Origin: Bostrychus sinensis
Taxonomy: Eukaryota > Chordata > Actinopteri > Gobiiformes > Eleotridae
NCBI GenBank assembly: GCA_020698575.1
Contig: CM036256.1
Coordinates: 14,337,908-14,401,907, forward strand
DNA length: 64,000 bases
Direction of reading: 5' to 3'
Every line of letters starts with the position of its first letter. The stretch's first letter is position 1. A program made the position numbers and the translations under genes. This document shows, piece by piece, positions 1 through 12,192 of this stretch. Under the pieces are notes generated by a model. The model saw nothing but the letters and a program-made list of their open reading frames with translations, searched no databases and was not told where the DNA came from.

Positions 1-23
1 ATAAAGGAATAAATTATTCTTAC

Positions 24-3000
24 CAGACTTTCATTGGTTGGCCAATGGACTTCATTGTGGATACTGATGCGGGACTGGCGGGTCTGTAGTGTGTATGGGA
101 AACAGCTGACCTGCAGGACGAGCAGGTTAATGGCATCTAGGACTTCCTGGCAGTTTACCACTCGGTCAGCCAAACCCTGCAGCTCTCCATGGCACACAGA
201 TCCTGACAGAGCACTAGACAGGCAACACAGTGTACTAGATTAACAAACAAATACAAATTAACTAACAAACGTGCCATGGGTCATCTTCTAGTTCTAATTC
301 AAATATATTTAGTCTCCCTCTAAGAAATGTCACAACCAGCAATAACAAAGTCTAAATTGTGCCTATACTGACAAATGTGAAAGGGCAATAATACTAAATG
401 AATACAATCATCTTATGGTATACTGCCAAAATATGATGAGTTCTTTCCAGCTGCTAAGTTATCTCCACTATAATTTGTGTTTAGACTTTAGGCAAACTTT
501 TCAGACATAACATCTTATCAGGTACACAAGACTGCAATATTCCCACAGTGTTTAAATGTGTATCTTGTGTTATCATTTGTGTTACCTTGTGAGGTCGACA
601 TGGGAGTTGTCGTGAATGAGGACAAACAGTGTGTAGGGGTTCTGTTTGACTTTCCTCATAAATGCCTCCATCTTGACATGCACGTCACCATCCAGACGCA
701 CCACATACTTCTCTGATTTCTGATTGGCTAAAGAGCTTTCTTCAATTCCAAGGTCCACAAGCACACCTAAGAAAGACAGACAAGTTTGGGCTTGGAGAGA
801 AAACTATCCTTGAATCTCAGCTAGTGACCCAAAACCTTTTACTTTTGAGAATAATATAAAACAAACTGTCCTTGTACCTGATTGTCGGATCCGCTGTGCT
901 GTCTGCTGGACCAAGATATGAGAAGGTGGGACCAAAATAAGAAAGTCCACTTTACAAAACCTCCCCAAATCAAGGTTTTGTGTCCCTGAATCAGCAATGG
1001 AGCAGACTTGAGATAAGAGACTGCGTGCCACTCTCAGCTGGGTTGGGTAGATCTGAAAGATCTTATTTAAAACTTCTTCTACAAGAAAAGACAAAAGGAA
1101 ACTAAGATTTGGAACAAATATATGTACAGTGTTTATTTTGACAGAATTTAATGCATATCATCATCCTGTTCAATGGGTTTTTGTCCAACTTGTCTTTATA
1201 TAAAAACTCTGTCACATGATTGAGTGCGGTCATTGCTGTTTAAACAGCTTTGAGAGCAGTCTAACCTCTGTCTGTGGGTGGCGACATGCTGGCAGCCTCC
1301 TGTGAATGGATGTGGTCAGTCACTTCGCCCTGAAAGGGCGAAATGACCTGTCCCTTCTGCCTGCGCTGGTATCGCACCAGCTGCTTGTCCAGATTGTCCC
1401 CTAAAACAGCAGTCACCATAGTCACAAAAAGGTAGACATCACATCATCTCACTCTAAAATAGCATTTCAAACATCTGTTTTTAATACTTTATATGTACTT
1501 TCTAAATAACAAACGTAATATAAAATGTAACACATAACATTTTTGGTAAATCTACTCACCGAGTGAAGTAGTTTTAAAATGAGAAGCCAGGACACTGACT
1601 TTTCCTGTGATGAGTTCATAACTGATTTCCTTTAGAAACTCATTGGTTGTTAGCATGCCTTCAGCTAAAGCTCGTGCCTGATATTTTCCTGTGGTAGACA
1701 AACTGGGTAAGTCAACTGGAATTTTTTGTCAAATTAGCATAAAAAGTGAAAATAAACAACAGCAGTTTACCTAAGACGAGTACACAGAACTCGTTGCCAC
1801 TCATTTTGGAGGCACATATGATGACTACATAGGTTGGCAGGCACTGCTGATGGTGTGGTCCCTCGCTGAGAGAACGTAGTGAGTCTGAAATGCCCTCCCC
1901 CAAGGAATTATGGGTAACCACAACTTGGACACTGCCACCTGAGACACTGGCCTCCAGCCGAGCCAACCAGGGCAACTGAGAGGGGGAGATGGCTGGACCT
2001 CCAGGGCAGCACAGCATGGCCTTCAATACAATCTGTTCTAGCTCCTCTCTCAGAGGAATCTGATTAGGACCTGCAACATCAAAAACCTAATCTTACAGCC
2101 TGCCCAGGATTTGTTGACATATCTCAAGTGAATGTTTGCCACATACCTAAACGTGCCAAGTACTGTAATGTGAGTAAAATCATTGTTTCCACACTAAGGA
2201 GTTGGCTGCTGTTGAGGCCTAATGTCTCTAAGGTTTTCTCTGTCAGCTGGCTGCTCTTATAGCAGCTGGTCAGCAGGGGGCTTACCACTATGTCTCCCAC
2301 ATTTCCATAGAAATATGGTAATGTGCCATGCCCTGCAAAAAAATAAAAAATAAAAAATACACAGTTAATAAAACGTGAAGCACAGCTAAAAGACTAAATA
2401 TAATGTCTGATTAGGGCTTATATTCAGTTATGTGTTATGAAGATATGTATTTTAAATTACCAATGAGTATGACGGGGCGAACTCCCGAAGAGTTTAGTAG
2501 GCTGTCTGGAACAATGACTGTTTCTCCAGCCGTCACAGGTTGGGGCTGAATGACTGCAGTGGCTGGTGGCTGAGGCGCGGACACTGCCATTACAGCACCT
2601 GAGAAGAAGAAAGAAATGGTATGTCCTAGACCAGAGCAGCTCAAACATACTGTAGGTTGTTTTAAAAAACATTACTATTGTATACTTCAAATTCAATAAA
2701 AGGAAAAGAGCCAATAGGTTTAAATGAGGAGGTTTTAAATAGAAAAATAGGACAATAAGACAATAGAAATCTTTTACAAATACGCAATTTTAATCAATAA
2801 ACTCTACACAAGCATTGCCATGGAGGTGCTGGCTGAATCACCCCTGATGACCAAAATGCATGAAGGATGTGGTATATCCATCCCAGACCAAAGGTAACAA
2901 GGGGCTTACTACTTTCAAAACATGGTCCATTACAGAGTAGAAAGCCCTGGCAGACAAACCCACATGTACACAGTGAAATGAGCTTAGAGGGGAGCCAACA

Positions 3001-6000
3001 ACCTAAGAAGGTCAAGTGAAGGCAAAGCTTACACCGACTCGGGCTGAGGACATAATGGGTTCAGGGACTGACCTGGAGAGCAGGCTATGGGTCGTATAGC
3101 GGGCACCGGGACGGCCGTGGGTGGGACAGGGACCAGGGTGGTGGGGTGTGTGGGATGCCAACTGCGATGGCGCTTCTTCGGTGGGCCACTGTTCATTGCG
3201 GAAGATACTGGATAGCAAAGACAAATATTTAGGATAAATACTGAGGCTGAATCATAAATAAGACACAATAAAACAAGGGATGAGAAGCTGAACGGTTACA
3301 AGTGACATTCTGCTAAGTTTACCTTAACAAACCCTTCCAAAAAAAAAAAAAAAACCTTCCAAAAAAAAAAAAAAAAGCTGAACAGAATAACAACATACAG
3401 TTTAAACATATTTTTAATTTAAAAAAAGAAGTCATATATGCCTTTTTATGACATTTCTTAATTGACTGGTATAGCAGTTATAATCACATCCTATGTCATC
3501 CTATGTGATATTACTGTTTGGTAGTTCATCATAATCTCTAAACTGACTGGCAATAATATTATTCTGGTAGTAGAGAAAATGTATCATTTGATATTTTTAG
3601 TGGACCACAGCTTAGCTCAAAATTTCACTTATCCCTCCTTTGGCATCTCATACCTTGCCAAAATGTCTTGAATGATACTGGGATCTTACCTGGGCTGTCC
3701 CCGAGATCAGGGGTCCGGTAACCCTGACTTTGAGGTCCTAATGAGACCTGGGAAGGGCTCAGTAAAGGAGGATGACCATCGACTCCCAGTCCATTAGTGG
3801 GAGCGTTGACCCTCAAAGCTGTGGGAACTGGCCATAAACAAAACACAAGCATTCATAGTAACATTCATATTAACATTCCTACTTCCTGCTTCTGTACAGT
3901 GCAGACATGTCTTCTCACTGCTCCCGCTCTGTCTAGTGCTTGCTCCTTTTTTTTTGTCTTGTCAGACTTTTCTTTTTGACCCCATGCTTTGCTGTGCTCC
4001 TCAAAATACTCAAAATGGAATTGACTAACTGGTCACTCAGCGCTATTGACAAGATTTACTCCGGGGGAACCTGCCTGCCCGGACGGGACTTTCGCTACCT
4101 GTGACACCTGGACCAGCTAGCAAGTCATGTGCCTGGAAGCCCTGTCCGTGGAGGATGTGGATTTATTCATATTTGGAATTTTGATAGTGGGGTTCCTATT
4201 CCTCAGCCCTGGGACTGCCCTGACTTATCTGAAGATTTGTAAGACAGCTGCCAGCAAATTCACCCAGCCGCTGTCTGTGGAAATTAAAGGGTGCTTCGGG
4301 GATGTGAGTGACCGACTGAAAGTATTCCATCAGAGAGGGGCACAGACTGAGGCCTTGACATCTCAGCCCGGACTGTGGAGGCGACTGGACACCATCGGAA
4401 ATGTCAAAGTCACTCCATGAACCAGATGAACGCCAGTGACACTGAGGTCGAGAACTGATTGATTGATTATGATTCGGACAAAATTAACCGAAGATCAGCC
4501 TAAAGGGATTAAAATATTGTTTACCCCCTTTCCCTTGGTTAGGAGGTCAGCTCGACAGTTGGGTCTTCTTATCTCTGCCTGTACACTGCCATATCTCCCT
4601 TAAAGGACAAGCCACCGAACTGAACTTGTAAACATCTAAGTCGTGGCTCAAACATTCTCAAAACACAAGCTAAGACTCTTACTTGCATCATACAGACACC
4701 CCCCATCCCAGTCCCCCTCCATCCGTCTGCCTCCTCCTTTTTCCTTTCTCTTCCTTACCCAAGTTCAAACAAAAATTCCATCACATGACCACGTGTACTG
4801 TGGCTTGTTATGTTATGTTTATTTATGCTTTGCAAAACTGTATTTAACTTTCTGGAGAGCGTGTGGAGCGCTCATAGTAGCTGCGGAGGCTTGCTCCAAA
4901 CACAATTTCACTGTACTTTTTGTGCATGTGACAATAAACCTATCTATCTATCTATCTATCTATCTATCAACATTCATACAGTATTAACAATGACCAGAAG
5001 CTACAAAAGCATTACACTGTATATAAAATAGTACAGGTGCATCTCAAGTACAGAGTAAAATATTTCATTTATTTATTTTAATTGAGATTATATTTTGAGA
5101 TACACTAAAGGACTTCCTCTATTTCCAGTGTCCTGATTTGGCATTTTTCAATCTCATAGTCTCTAAAACATTGATTGGTACCTATAGCCTTTGCTTGTCA
5201 ATATCACAACCTTGTGAAGAGGCCAATAGCCAGCAAGGCCTTAAAAACTCATTACAGCATTCCTTCCTTTAATATTGATTTGACGTGCTAATACAAGTGC
5301 ACACTCCATAAAATGGACGTCTTTGTGCGGACGACAAATGTGTGTTTATTTGTAGGAGTGTGTGTGAGGCAGGGCATAGTCATTTCAGCTTCATGGTCAG
5401 TTATAGCTGCTTTGTCCAGAGCCTACATGTAAGTAACAACCGGAGCAAGGCCACATACATACAGGCAACAGATTCAACCAGCAGCACAGTATAACCTCAT
5501 AATCTCAAAATAAATGGTTGTTAGGAACTTTGTGTTTCTAGAAGAGAGGGAGAACATGGTACCTTCAGGTAACATTTTAGACATTTTAAACACCTTTTAA
5601 ATGCTACTCATAATTTTAGTTAAAAAAAATTATAACCAGCAAAAATTACAAGATTTTTTTATCATTAGTTACCAAAAAATGTTCAAATACACTATATTTT
5701 TTGACAATTACAAGCTACAATCACTTGCATAAAGATCACAGTAGCTGGATGCATCTTCTTAGCATATTCTTTTAGCATGCACTTTCTAACACAACCCTCT
5801 CCATTTATTCTTGCTTAGGACTGGCACTAAGACTGCACTTCAGACCCCTTGAGGCTGGATTAGTTCATTAAAATCATATCAGTAATAACTAGATGACTTG
5901 ACACCTGCCCATAAAAAAATAATACTTTAGGGCCTTGATTTTGACAAAGACATGTTAAATAATATTTATATATCAGGGGATACCCTGAAGAAATGTTTTT

Positions 6001-9000
6001 TCAAGCTACATACATACTGATAAGCATTACCTATTGGCAGAGTCTTGTTTCTTGGTGTGGACGTGAGAGGTTTGATGAAGCTACACTCTCGACTCAGGTC
6101 CTGACTGCTGTAAAAGGCTGACGATGGCTGCGCTGTTCTTGTTGGGGGAGAATCTGTAAGTAAAAAAAACAAAACAAGAAATAGCCACTCAATAATAGCT
6201 TCTGAGTCTCACTGACCTCTTCGGGAGCAGAGCGCACTCAAAGGTCGTAGTCAGGGAGATTTTGAGCATGATTTATGCCAAAAGGGAGCTTTGCGACACA
6301 GCTGCCTAACATTAATGTGTGATAACAGCACAGACAGGTGGCTCTCAGGTTTAGAGAAATAATCAATGGCATAAGCCGTGGACCTTTACGAATCAAAGGA
6401 GTGAAAGGTGAAAAATCCACTTTAATGCCAGAATATTTGAATTTCCACTGTATTATTGAGCTTTGGTGTGGCATAACTGGTTTGTTAAAATAATATTAAA
6501 AAATAGTCCACAAGATTATCCTAGATATGTAATTAAGAGTCTTTGCACAAGCTCACCCTTTGTCTATTAAATTCAGATAGTGTTATTGTCATTGTCATAC
6601 AAGATTACATAGAGCATCATCCAGAACAGACAGAGAGTTTATGATAACAGCTGCTATCCCTTAAAGTGCAAAATACAAAAACAAAAAAAAGTGGCACAGT
6701 TTTAGCTGATACTGTATAAGTAAACAAGAAATCAGTTGGTGCAAAAATATGAATATGACAATGCACTAAGTCGTACACTTTGCAGACAAAGGACATCATG
6801 CTCTAAACTAGCAGACATATAAAATTATACACATCTGCCTTGGCCTTTAAGATTGCCAACAACCCCACTAGGAATCTTGTTAGCAATAATTTTGACCTTC
6901 TCCCTTCAGGCAAACAATATTGTATAAATAAATGTGCTACATTTCGCAATGCAAAAACCATTACCCTCAAGCAATGCACAGTCCAAACATTTTGCTTTGA
7001 ACTATGTCAAACATGAACTTGATCTGCAGGCAATGGTTATTTTCTCTCTTTATTTTTGTTGTGTCTGTGAGTATGAGTAATTATGCTTAACCACAAATGT
7101 AAACTGAATTTTAAAGGCAATTAAAGCATTTTTGACTGCAATAATATGTCTCTATAACATCACCATTTCTATACCGATAGCCCAAGAGTGTATTTTTCCT
7201 TACCTGAGAAGGAAAAGGGGGAGGAGCTGTGACCACTTGTGCCGCCATTTTCTTTACTGCTAAGAGATGAGGCCGAGCTGGGTTTGGATGTGGATGCGCT
7301 GCTGTTGAACTGACGGGTTTTACAGTCTGACAACAACAAAATATATAAATTGTTGAAGTGTGCAGATCCGGGTGTTAAACAAACAAATTTTCTAATTTAC
7401 AGATAAATGCTCTTTCCATTAAGCCATACAACCATTATATTTTATCACACAATGGTAAAGAATCTACTAAAACTAATATTTTTTTTCTTTTAGTGGGTGA
7501 TTAGTCATTATCTTTGATCCATATTTCAAAATGGTGCAGAATCCATTAAAACACGCCAGGATCTCCAGGAACACTGATCTAGATCCACATCAGAATTAAT
7601 CATTTGTCCATGGCCCATTACGTCTAATACCAATTTTCATAACAAAAGTAGAAAACAAAATCTATGTTGACCATTACCTTTCCAGCATATGAGGGGTCCT
7701 TTCGACAGAGCACCTTGAGAGTTCTTCACCAGGTAGTATTTTAAGTGCTTCTGCTTTTTGGGCTGGGTAGATAACTTCAGGTTTATGTGGTTTGAAAACT
7801 CCGTAAAATATCTGAAACCCTTTTCTCCACAACCCACACAGTTTCCTGAAAAACCTGAAAGCAAACAAAAGCATTGGTTAATATACAACTCAAATTACAC
7901 ACAAGAGCAGTGAGGTAATAGTGATAAAAACCCACAGTATGAAGAACCTGATGAACTATCATTAGGCTATACTGTAGTTTGGTAGACCAGACTAAAGACT
8001 ACTTTTTTATGGTCTCATTATGGTCTTCGTGGTCTCAGAGCTTTTTCTGTACAAATCATTATTGTGAATGCTGCTTACTCTTTAAATGAACAAGCTTTTT
8101 AAGCATTTTAAGAACATTTTTGGTCTCTCTAAAAGTCTTGGTCTTGGTCTTAGTTCACAGTGGTCTCGGACAGGTCTTGGTCTCAATTAGTATGGTCTTG
8201 ACTACTTACTACTACACTACTTACTGTATCTTTCTTGTCTTTCCACTGGCAGCTTAAACTAAAACTGATTGCCATCTGGCTTGTTATTTCTTATCACAGA
8301 CTACGGGAACACACTGACCTAAAAGTGCATTTTTCCCATTCTCGTCGGGCAGAAAGCGTCGATCCACGGCGCACACCAGGATGTGCTCGGGGACGCTGGG
8401 GGACTTGGCACCCACCAACTCGAAACCCGCTGGGACTTCGATGGGCTCTGTTGCTATGGAGATCAGGCGGAGGTCCTTGCCAGCCTGACAGAAACCTAAA
8501 GAGGAAGGTTGTTTTTCACTAAAGAGGATGAACTGACAATAAATCATATTCTAAACAACAATATTATAACAATATTTTTAATTGTGACAAGTGACACTAT
8601 GTAACTTGCATTGATTCTCAACTGGTGGGCCAGGACCCAAATGTGGGTTGCAGGGTTTCATCTTAATTAATGATAGTTTTAATTACATGAAATGGTGAAC
8701 ATATTTTAAAATACACACACCATAAAGTTTGTAGTAAAAAAAAAAAAGTACAGTAAAATAGTACAGAAAAATAACTAAACTGTAAAAGGTGATCAGGGAT
8801 AAAAAAAAAAAAAATCACTTAAATTAAATTAAAGTCAATAAAATTAAATTGAATTAATGACACTGCACAAGTAACATTGAATTGTCATCTTTGTTGATGT
8901 GATGGGCACAATATGTGATGCAATGTACTCTGCAGTATGTAAAACCAGGCATGCTTCATACTGTAATAATGAAAAATAGCTTTTCTCGCTGTTTTATGTA

Positions 9001-9897
9001 AAGAAAGCCACTAGTTTAATGATATTTAGACGACACACATTACAACATCTTATGGCACTCACCGTCCAGTGTGCAGCAGCCGTCTGGGGGTGGGGCCTGC
9101 AGGTAAGGCAGAGGGGGGCTGCTACTGTCTGAATCATCATCCTCTTCCATATCCTCCATGTCGTTTGAAGAGTGGCCATTTAAGTCGTGGCTCGGTGTGT
9201 CAGCGCCATTCAGCTCAATTTTGGGCTTGATGTCTGAAAAAAGATTGAGATACAACTCTATAAGTTTTTTTTTTTTATTATGTTTTTATGTGTCTGCATT
9301 TTGTGATTTTTTTGATGATGGGTCAAAGCCAATGGGACAAGATATTAATCTATATAGTAAAACTACACACTATAAAGTATTAGTTTAAGCATTAGCAATT
9401 TGCAAATTTCAATATTATAAACAAGATTGAGTCATAAACATTGCTATAAATTATTCTTGAGTAATAAGCTAATGCAGAGCAATGCTAATCTATAAACATA
9501 AACTGTAATTCAGTGCCTAAAAATTATGTTTTTAGTAAATTATTGATAATTACATATTTATTAAAGCTTTAATTCAGCCACAAGGGGTCACAAGCCAGTG
9601 TATAAAGAGGGTTGTTTCAGGAAGGGCATCTGGTGTAAAAGTTATGCCAAATCACTGCATGCTAGGAGGCAGATGATTTGCTTTGTCGACCCCTGTTCTT
9701 ATTCTTTAACTTAAGTATGTTTTTTCCCTTAAGAGCTTACCTTCCATGTTACCAGGATACGGCTCGGGCTCGAGGTAAAGCTGGGTGAAGATGGGCTGTG
9801 GATCACCGCTGCTCGATCGCAGGGAGGCCTCAATAGAGTTATGAAGAGCCTCTTCAAAGCGAGCAGACTTCAGCTGGCCGGCGTACGAATTCCCCAT
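24..9897 (-). CDS. greb1l: GREB1-family protein, probably GREB1-like (N-terminal 887 aa; continues off the left edge)
   Basis: Sixteen coding exons read right to left: 9741-9897, 9063-9233, 8319-8495, 7678-7854, 7204-7326, 6031-6153, 3690-3827, 3073-3207, 2461-2598, 2147-2332, 1771-2070, 1560-1688, 1266-1400, 878-1078, 586-766 and 24-213. Each has GT-AG borders in phase and the sum is 2,661 nt. The start MGNSYAGQLK, preceded by an acceptor at 9904-9905, is the GREB1-family N terminus. Later landmarks are FCQAGKDLRL, a Cys-rich stretch CVGCGEKGFRYFTEF with QPKKQKHLKYYLV, NSGPPKKRH, a Ser/Pro-rich low-complexity middle, and the IADSGTQNLDLG and LFVLIHDNSH blocks. Full-length family members are about 1,900 aa, so half is missing here by truncation of the window. 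The variant KSARFEEALHNSIEASLRSS fits my memory of GREB1L better than GREB1, which I recall as KTTRFEEVLHNS. GREB1 proteins are nuclear cofactors of steroid or retinoid signalling; that role is family knowledge. The exact edges of exons 3073-3207 and 24-213 are the least certain. Confidence 0.9.
3338..3376. repeat. Duplicated poly(A) tract
   Basis: CCTTCC followed by a run of A occurs twice in tandem within a greb1l intron. Confidence 0.85.
4011..4968 (+). mobile_element. Interspersed retroelement with a short membrane-protein-like ORF and LINE-type tail
   Basis: Lies in a greb1l intron, antisense to the gene. The tail CACTGTACTTTTTGTGCATG, then TGACAATAAACC and (TATC)n at 4941-4968, is the kind of 3' end seen in fish L2/CR1-type elements. 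Upstream is a coding-like block: an ATG at 4015 with about 25 codons, then after an apparent frame change an ORF at 4127-4420 (97 codons) with a hydrophobic span LFIFGILIVGFLFL and the motif GDVSDRLKVFHQRGAQTE. I do not recognise the protein; the left border is approximate. Confidence 0.55.
4941..4968. repeat. (TATC)7 microsatellite
   Basis: Seven tandem TATC units forming the end of the preceding element's tail. Confidence 0.95.
5032..5115. repeat. hAT-like terminal remnant (CAGGTGCATCTCAA)
   Basis: Matches, from memory, the terminus of a common fish hAT family. Related degenerate stretches with ATTTATTTTAATTG and an inverted TTATGAGATA motif occur at about 10,095-10,330, 33,240-33,400 and 34,975-35,130. 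Confidence 0.45.
7990..8225. repeat. GGTCTCGG/GGTCTTGG-rich dispersed repeat
   Basis: Many copies of the words GGTCTTGGTCTTGG and GGTCTCGGACAGG occur in a greb1l intron. A second, shorter copy sharing TCTCGGACAGGT lies in the first prg4 intron at about 59,220-59,300. Confidence 0.6.
9565..9700. repeat. Dispersed repeat family, copy 1 (AGGAAGGGCATCTGGTGTAA)
   Basis: Shares CACAAGCCAGTGTA, GGAAGGGCATCTGGTGTAAA and TATGCCAAAT with copies at about 26,035-26,155, 29,870-29,990 and, in part, 62,040-62,100. The family is not named here. Confidence 0.7.
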
Positions 9898-12192
9898 TAT
9901 TATCTGTGAGAGAGGAAAGAGCAGCATGGTTTTAGAAAGATGCACAGCCACGCTTTGGGCTAATCTCACAACAGCACCTTATATGCCTTATACCTTACTT
10001 TATCTGTGTTATTTGGGTAAATGCCTTGGTATCACTCATTGTGTACTAGGATTTAAAACAAGTATTATTTGTATCAAGCAATAGACTTAAAATACAAATA
10101 AATCTCAATAAATTAGAAATAAGTATATTAAAAAAGTGAAAGAATTTCACGTGTGAAACGCATTACTTATCTGTGTACATATAGAGGTATATTTTGCAAG
10201 TATTTATTTTAATTGTAACGATTATGATATTGTATTTACATAATATGTCATATTTTTTACATTTTGGTTTTCATTAACTGTAAGCCATAATTGTCACAGT
10301 ACAAAAAATATATGCTGTGTATACTGAATCTATATAATATATGAGATTCACTTTAACTTGAACCACTGATTCACTTTTCAATATTATTTAATTTATTGAC
10401 ATGCGTCTGTATATAGCTCATTTTAAAAAGCATCCACCTTCCCAAAAAGGCATTTGGTTTAATCAGACTCATGTTTCTTGTCCTCTCCTGTAAGTATTTG
10501 GAAGAACACTTGTATTTCACATTCTCAGACAGACCAGCTCATATATTGTCCAAGGCCAATTATTTATTTCTATTTTCTGCCTTTCTTCTCTGTCTGTGCT
10601 GTCTCTCTGCCTGTCCTACCACCAGTGCCCCTTCACCCCAATGTCACTCCATTGGGCTGACATTGGCCACTCTTTGGTGGCAGGAGGCAGCTAGACACAA
10701 AGCAAACCATGTGGCCTCAAAGCTAAACAAAAAAAGAAGACGCTGGAGAAAAGAGGCAGCCGTAAGATCTCCAAATTAGCCAAAAGAGCTGTCTCCAACC
10801 ACCTTCCTTTTATCACACGATAGAGGAGCTTTCTCTAACTCCCATTTGCGAGTGTGTCAAAACATGTCTGTAAATGTGGTCCTAAATCCAAGCCAGCAAT
10901 AAAAGACTTTTCCAAAACACAGGATTCAAGGCAAAAAATGGGTTTTGGCTCATCTCCTGACAAATGCATGTCCTGAAGTGCCTCCTATCTGTGTCCTTGT
11001 AGAGTTCAGGCAGAAGACGAGCTGTTTGAGAAACACATTCCTTATTTCAGGAAGATCTATTGCAGCTGTTAAAACACACACAACTAAATGTATGTGGCAT
11101 ATTTTACAATGTAATATTAGCTTTGGGGATATATTTACAGTGATACACAAAAAATACACAAAAAACTTTTCATTATTCATTATTAGGTTAGATTGTGCGT
11201 ACGTTCAGTACAGAGATGATATTTTGCCTACAAGATGTTTCAATGTACTATCCACAGGCCTGAACATTTTTATTTTGTCAATAAAGAGTCAGCGTAAAAT
11301 GGAGCTGGCTTCCTCAATCCTGATCATACTGTGTCCACGCCTGGACAGGTTCCAGTACCAGTGTTTACCTAACAACCTTCCTGGGGAGGAATCCAGCCAA
11401 CCCAGACAAAAGACAAGATTAACAGAGTCTGACAATGGTGTCAAAGAGATAAGAAGCTTAACAGAATGAAGCTACAGTATTTCTTAACTGATGGAGGAAG
11501 GTGCTGGTCAGAGAAACAAAAGAACTGGAGGGATCAGCGGAAGCAGCCTCAGGCCGACGTTCGACTGAGAAGTCGGGCTCCGGAGACCTGACCCTTCAGC
11601 CCCAACGGACCCATTTGTCATTAACCTTGCTTGGACTGAATGTAAATGGCCAGCCTGACCTTTCTCAGGCCTGCACAACTTCAAACAAAACGCTTCAGCA
11701 GTAAAGGGTCAGCTGACGGATGTGACTCAGGTAGCTGCTAAGGTCAACTGAAGTAGCAGAGGCACATTTCAGGTGACTAAGCTACTTGTTCTTCATGGAT
11801 GGACAAACAACATGAATAGCTGACCAGGAAGAAGCCGTTTTTGCTCAGTGGCTCAAAAGAGGTCATTATGCTCCAGAGTGACTCTAGCCCTGGCTATAAG
11901 TGAGCAGTTGGTCAGGCTCTGCTTCTGGGTGGCATCAACAGATTGCATGAATGTGACCCTGGGTCAAAATAGGTCTAATTTTCACTCAGTGCATTTGAGA
12001 AGACCAAGAAAAATCCAATAACACCCAAAGCTCTCAGGCAGAGCTATTTTAATAAAAAAAAAATTAATTTGAAAACTCCTTACGTTGTTGTGTTGTTCAC
12101 AGGCGTGAAGGGACTTGTTCACCTCTGCTACATGCTGGGTCACCACTACTCAGAAACTTTCAGTGAGGACAGTTCACACAGCGTTTTGAGAC
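9898..12192 (-). other. greb1l: greb1l 5'UTR: 6 nt in the start exon plus non-coding exon 12084-12192
   Basis: The start-codon exon has only 6 nt of leader (9898-9903) before an acceptor, so at least one upstream exon exists. Positions 12084-12192 have a pyrimidine-rich acceptor ending TCCTTCAG on the right and a good GTAAGG donor on the left, read on the minus strand. This 109-nt block has no long ORF and contains a minimal ATG-TAG uORF, fitting a leader exon. The intron 9904-12083 shows only AT-rich sequence, a hAT-like remnant near 10.1-10.3 kb and short chance ORFs. Confidence 0.5.

Noticed and set aside
24..9897. Assignment as GREB1 rather than GREB1L
   Set aside because: N-terminal residues KSARFEEALHNS and SSSGDPQP match GREB1L as I remember it. 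A fish greb1 orthologue cannot be fully excluded without a tree.
10945..11469. 174-codon plus-strand ORF
   Set aside because: No family features and codon usage like background; it lies in a greb1l intron, antisense, and is probably a chance frame.
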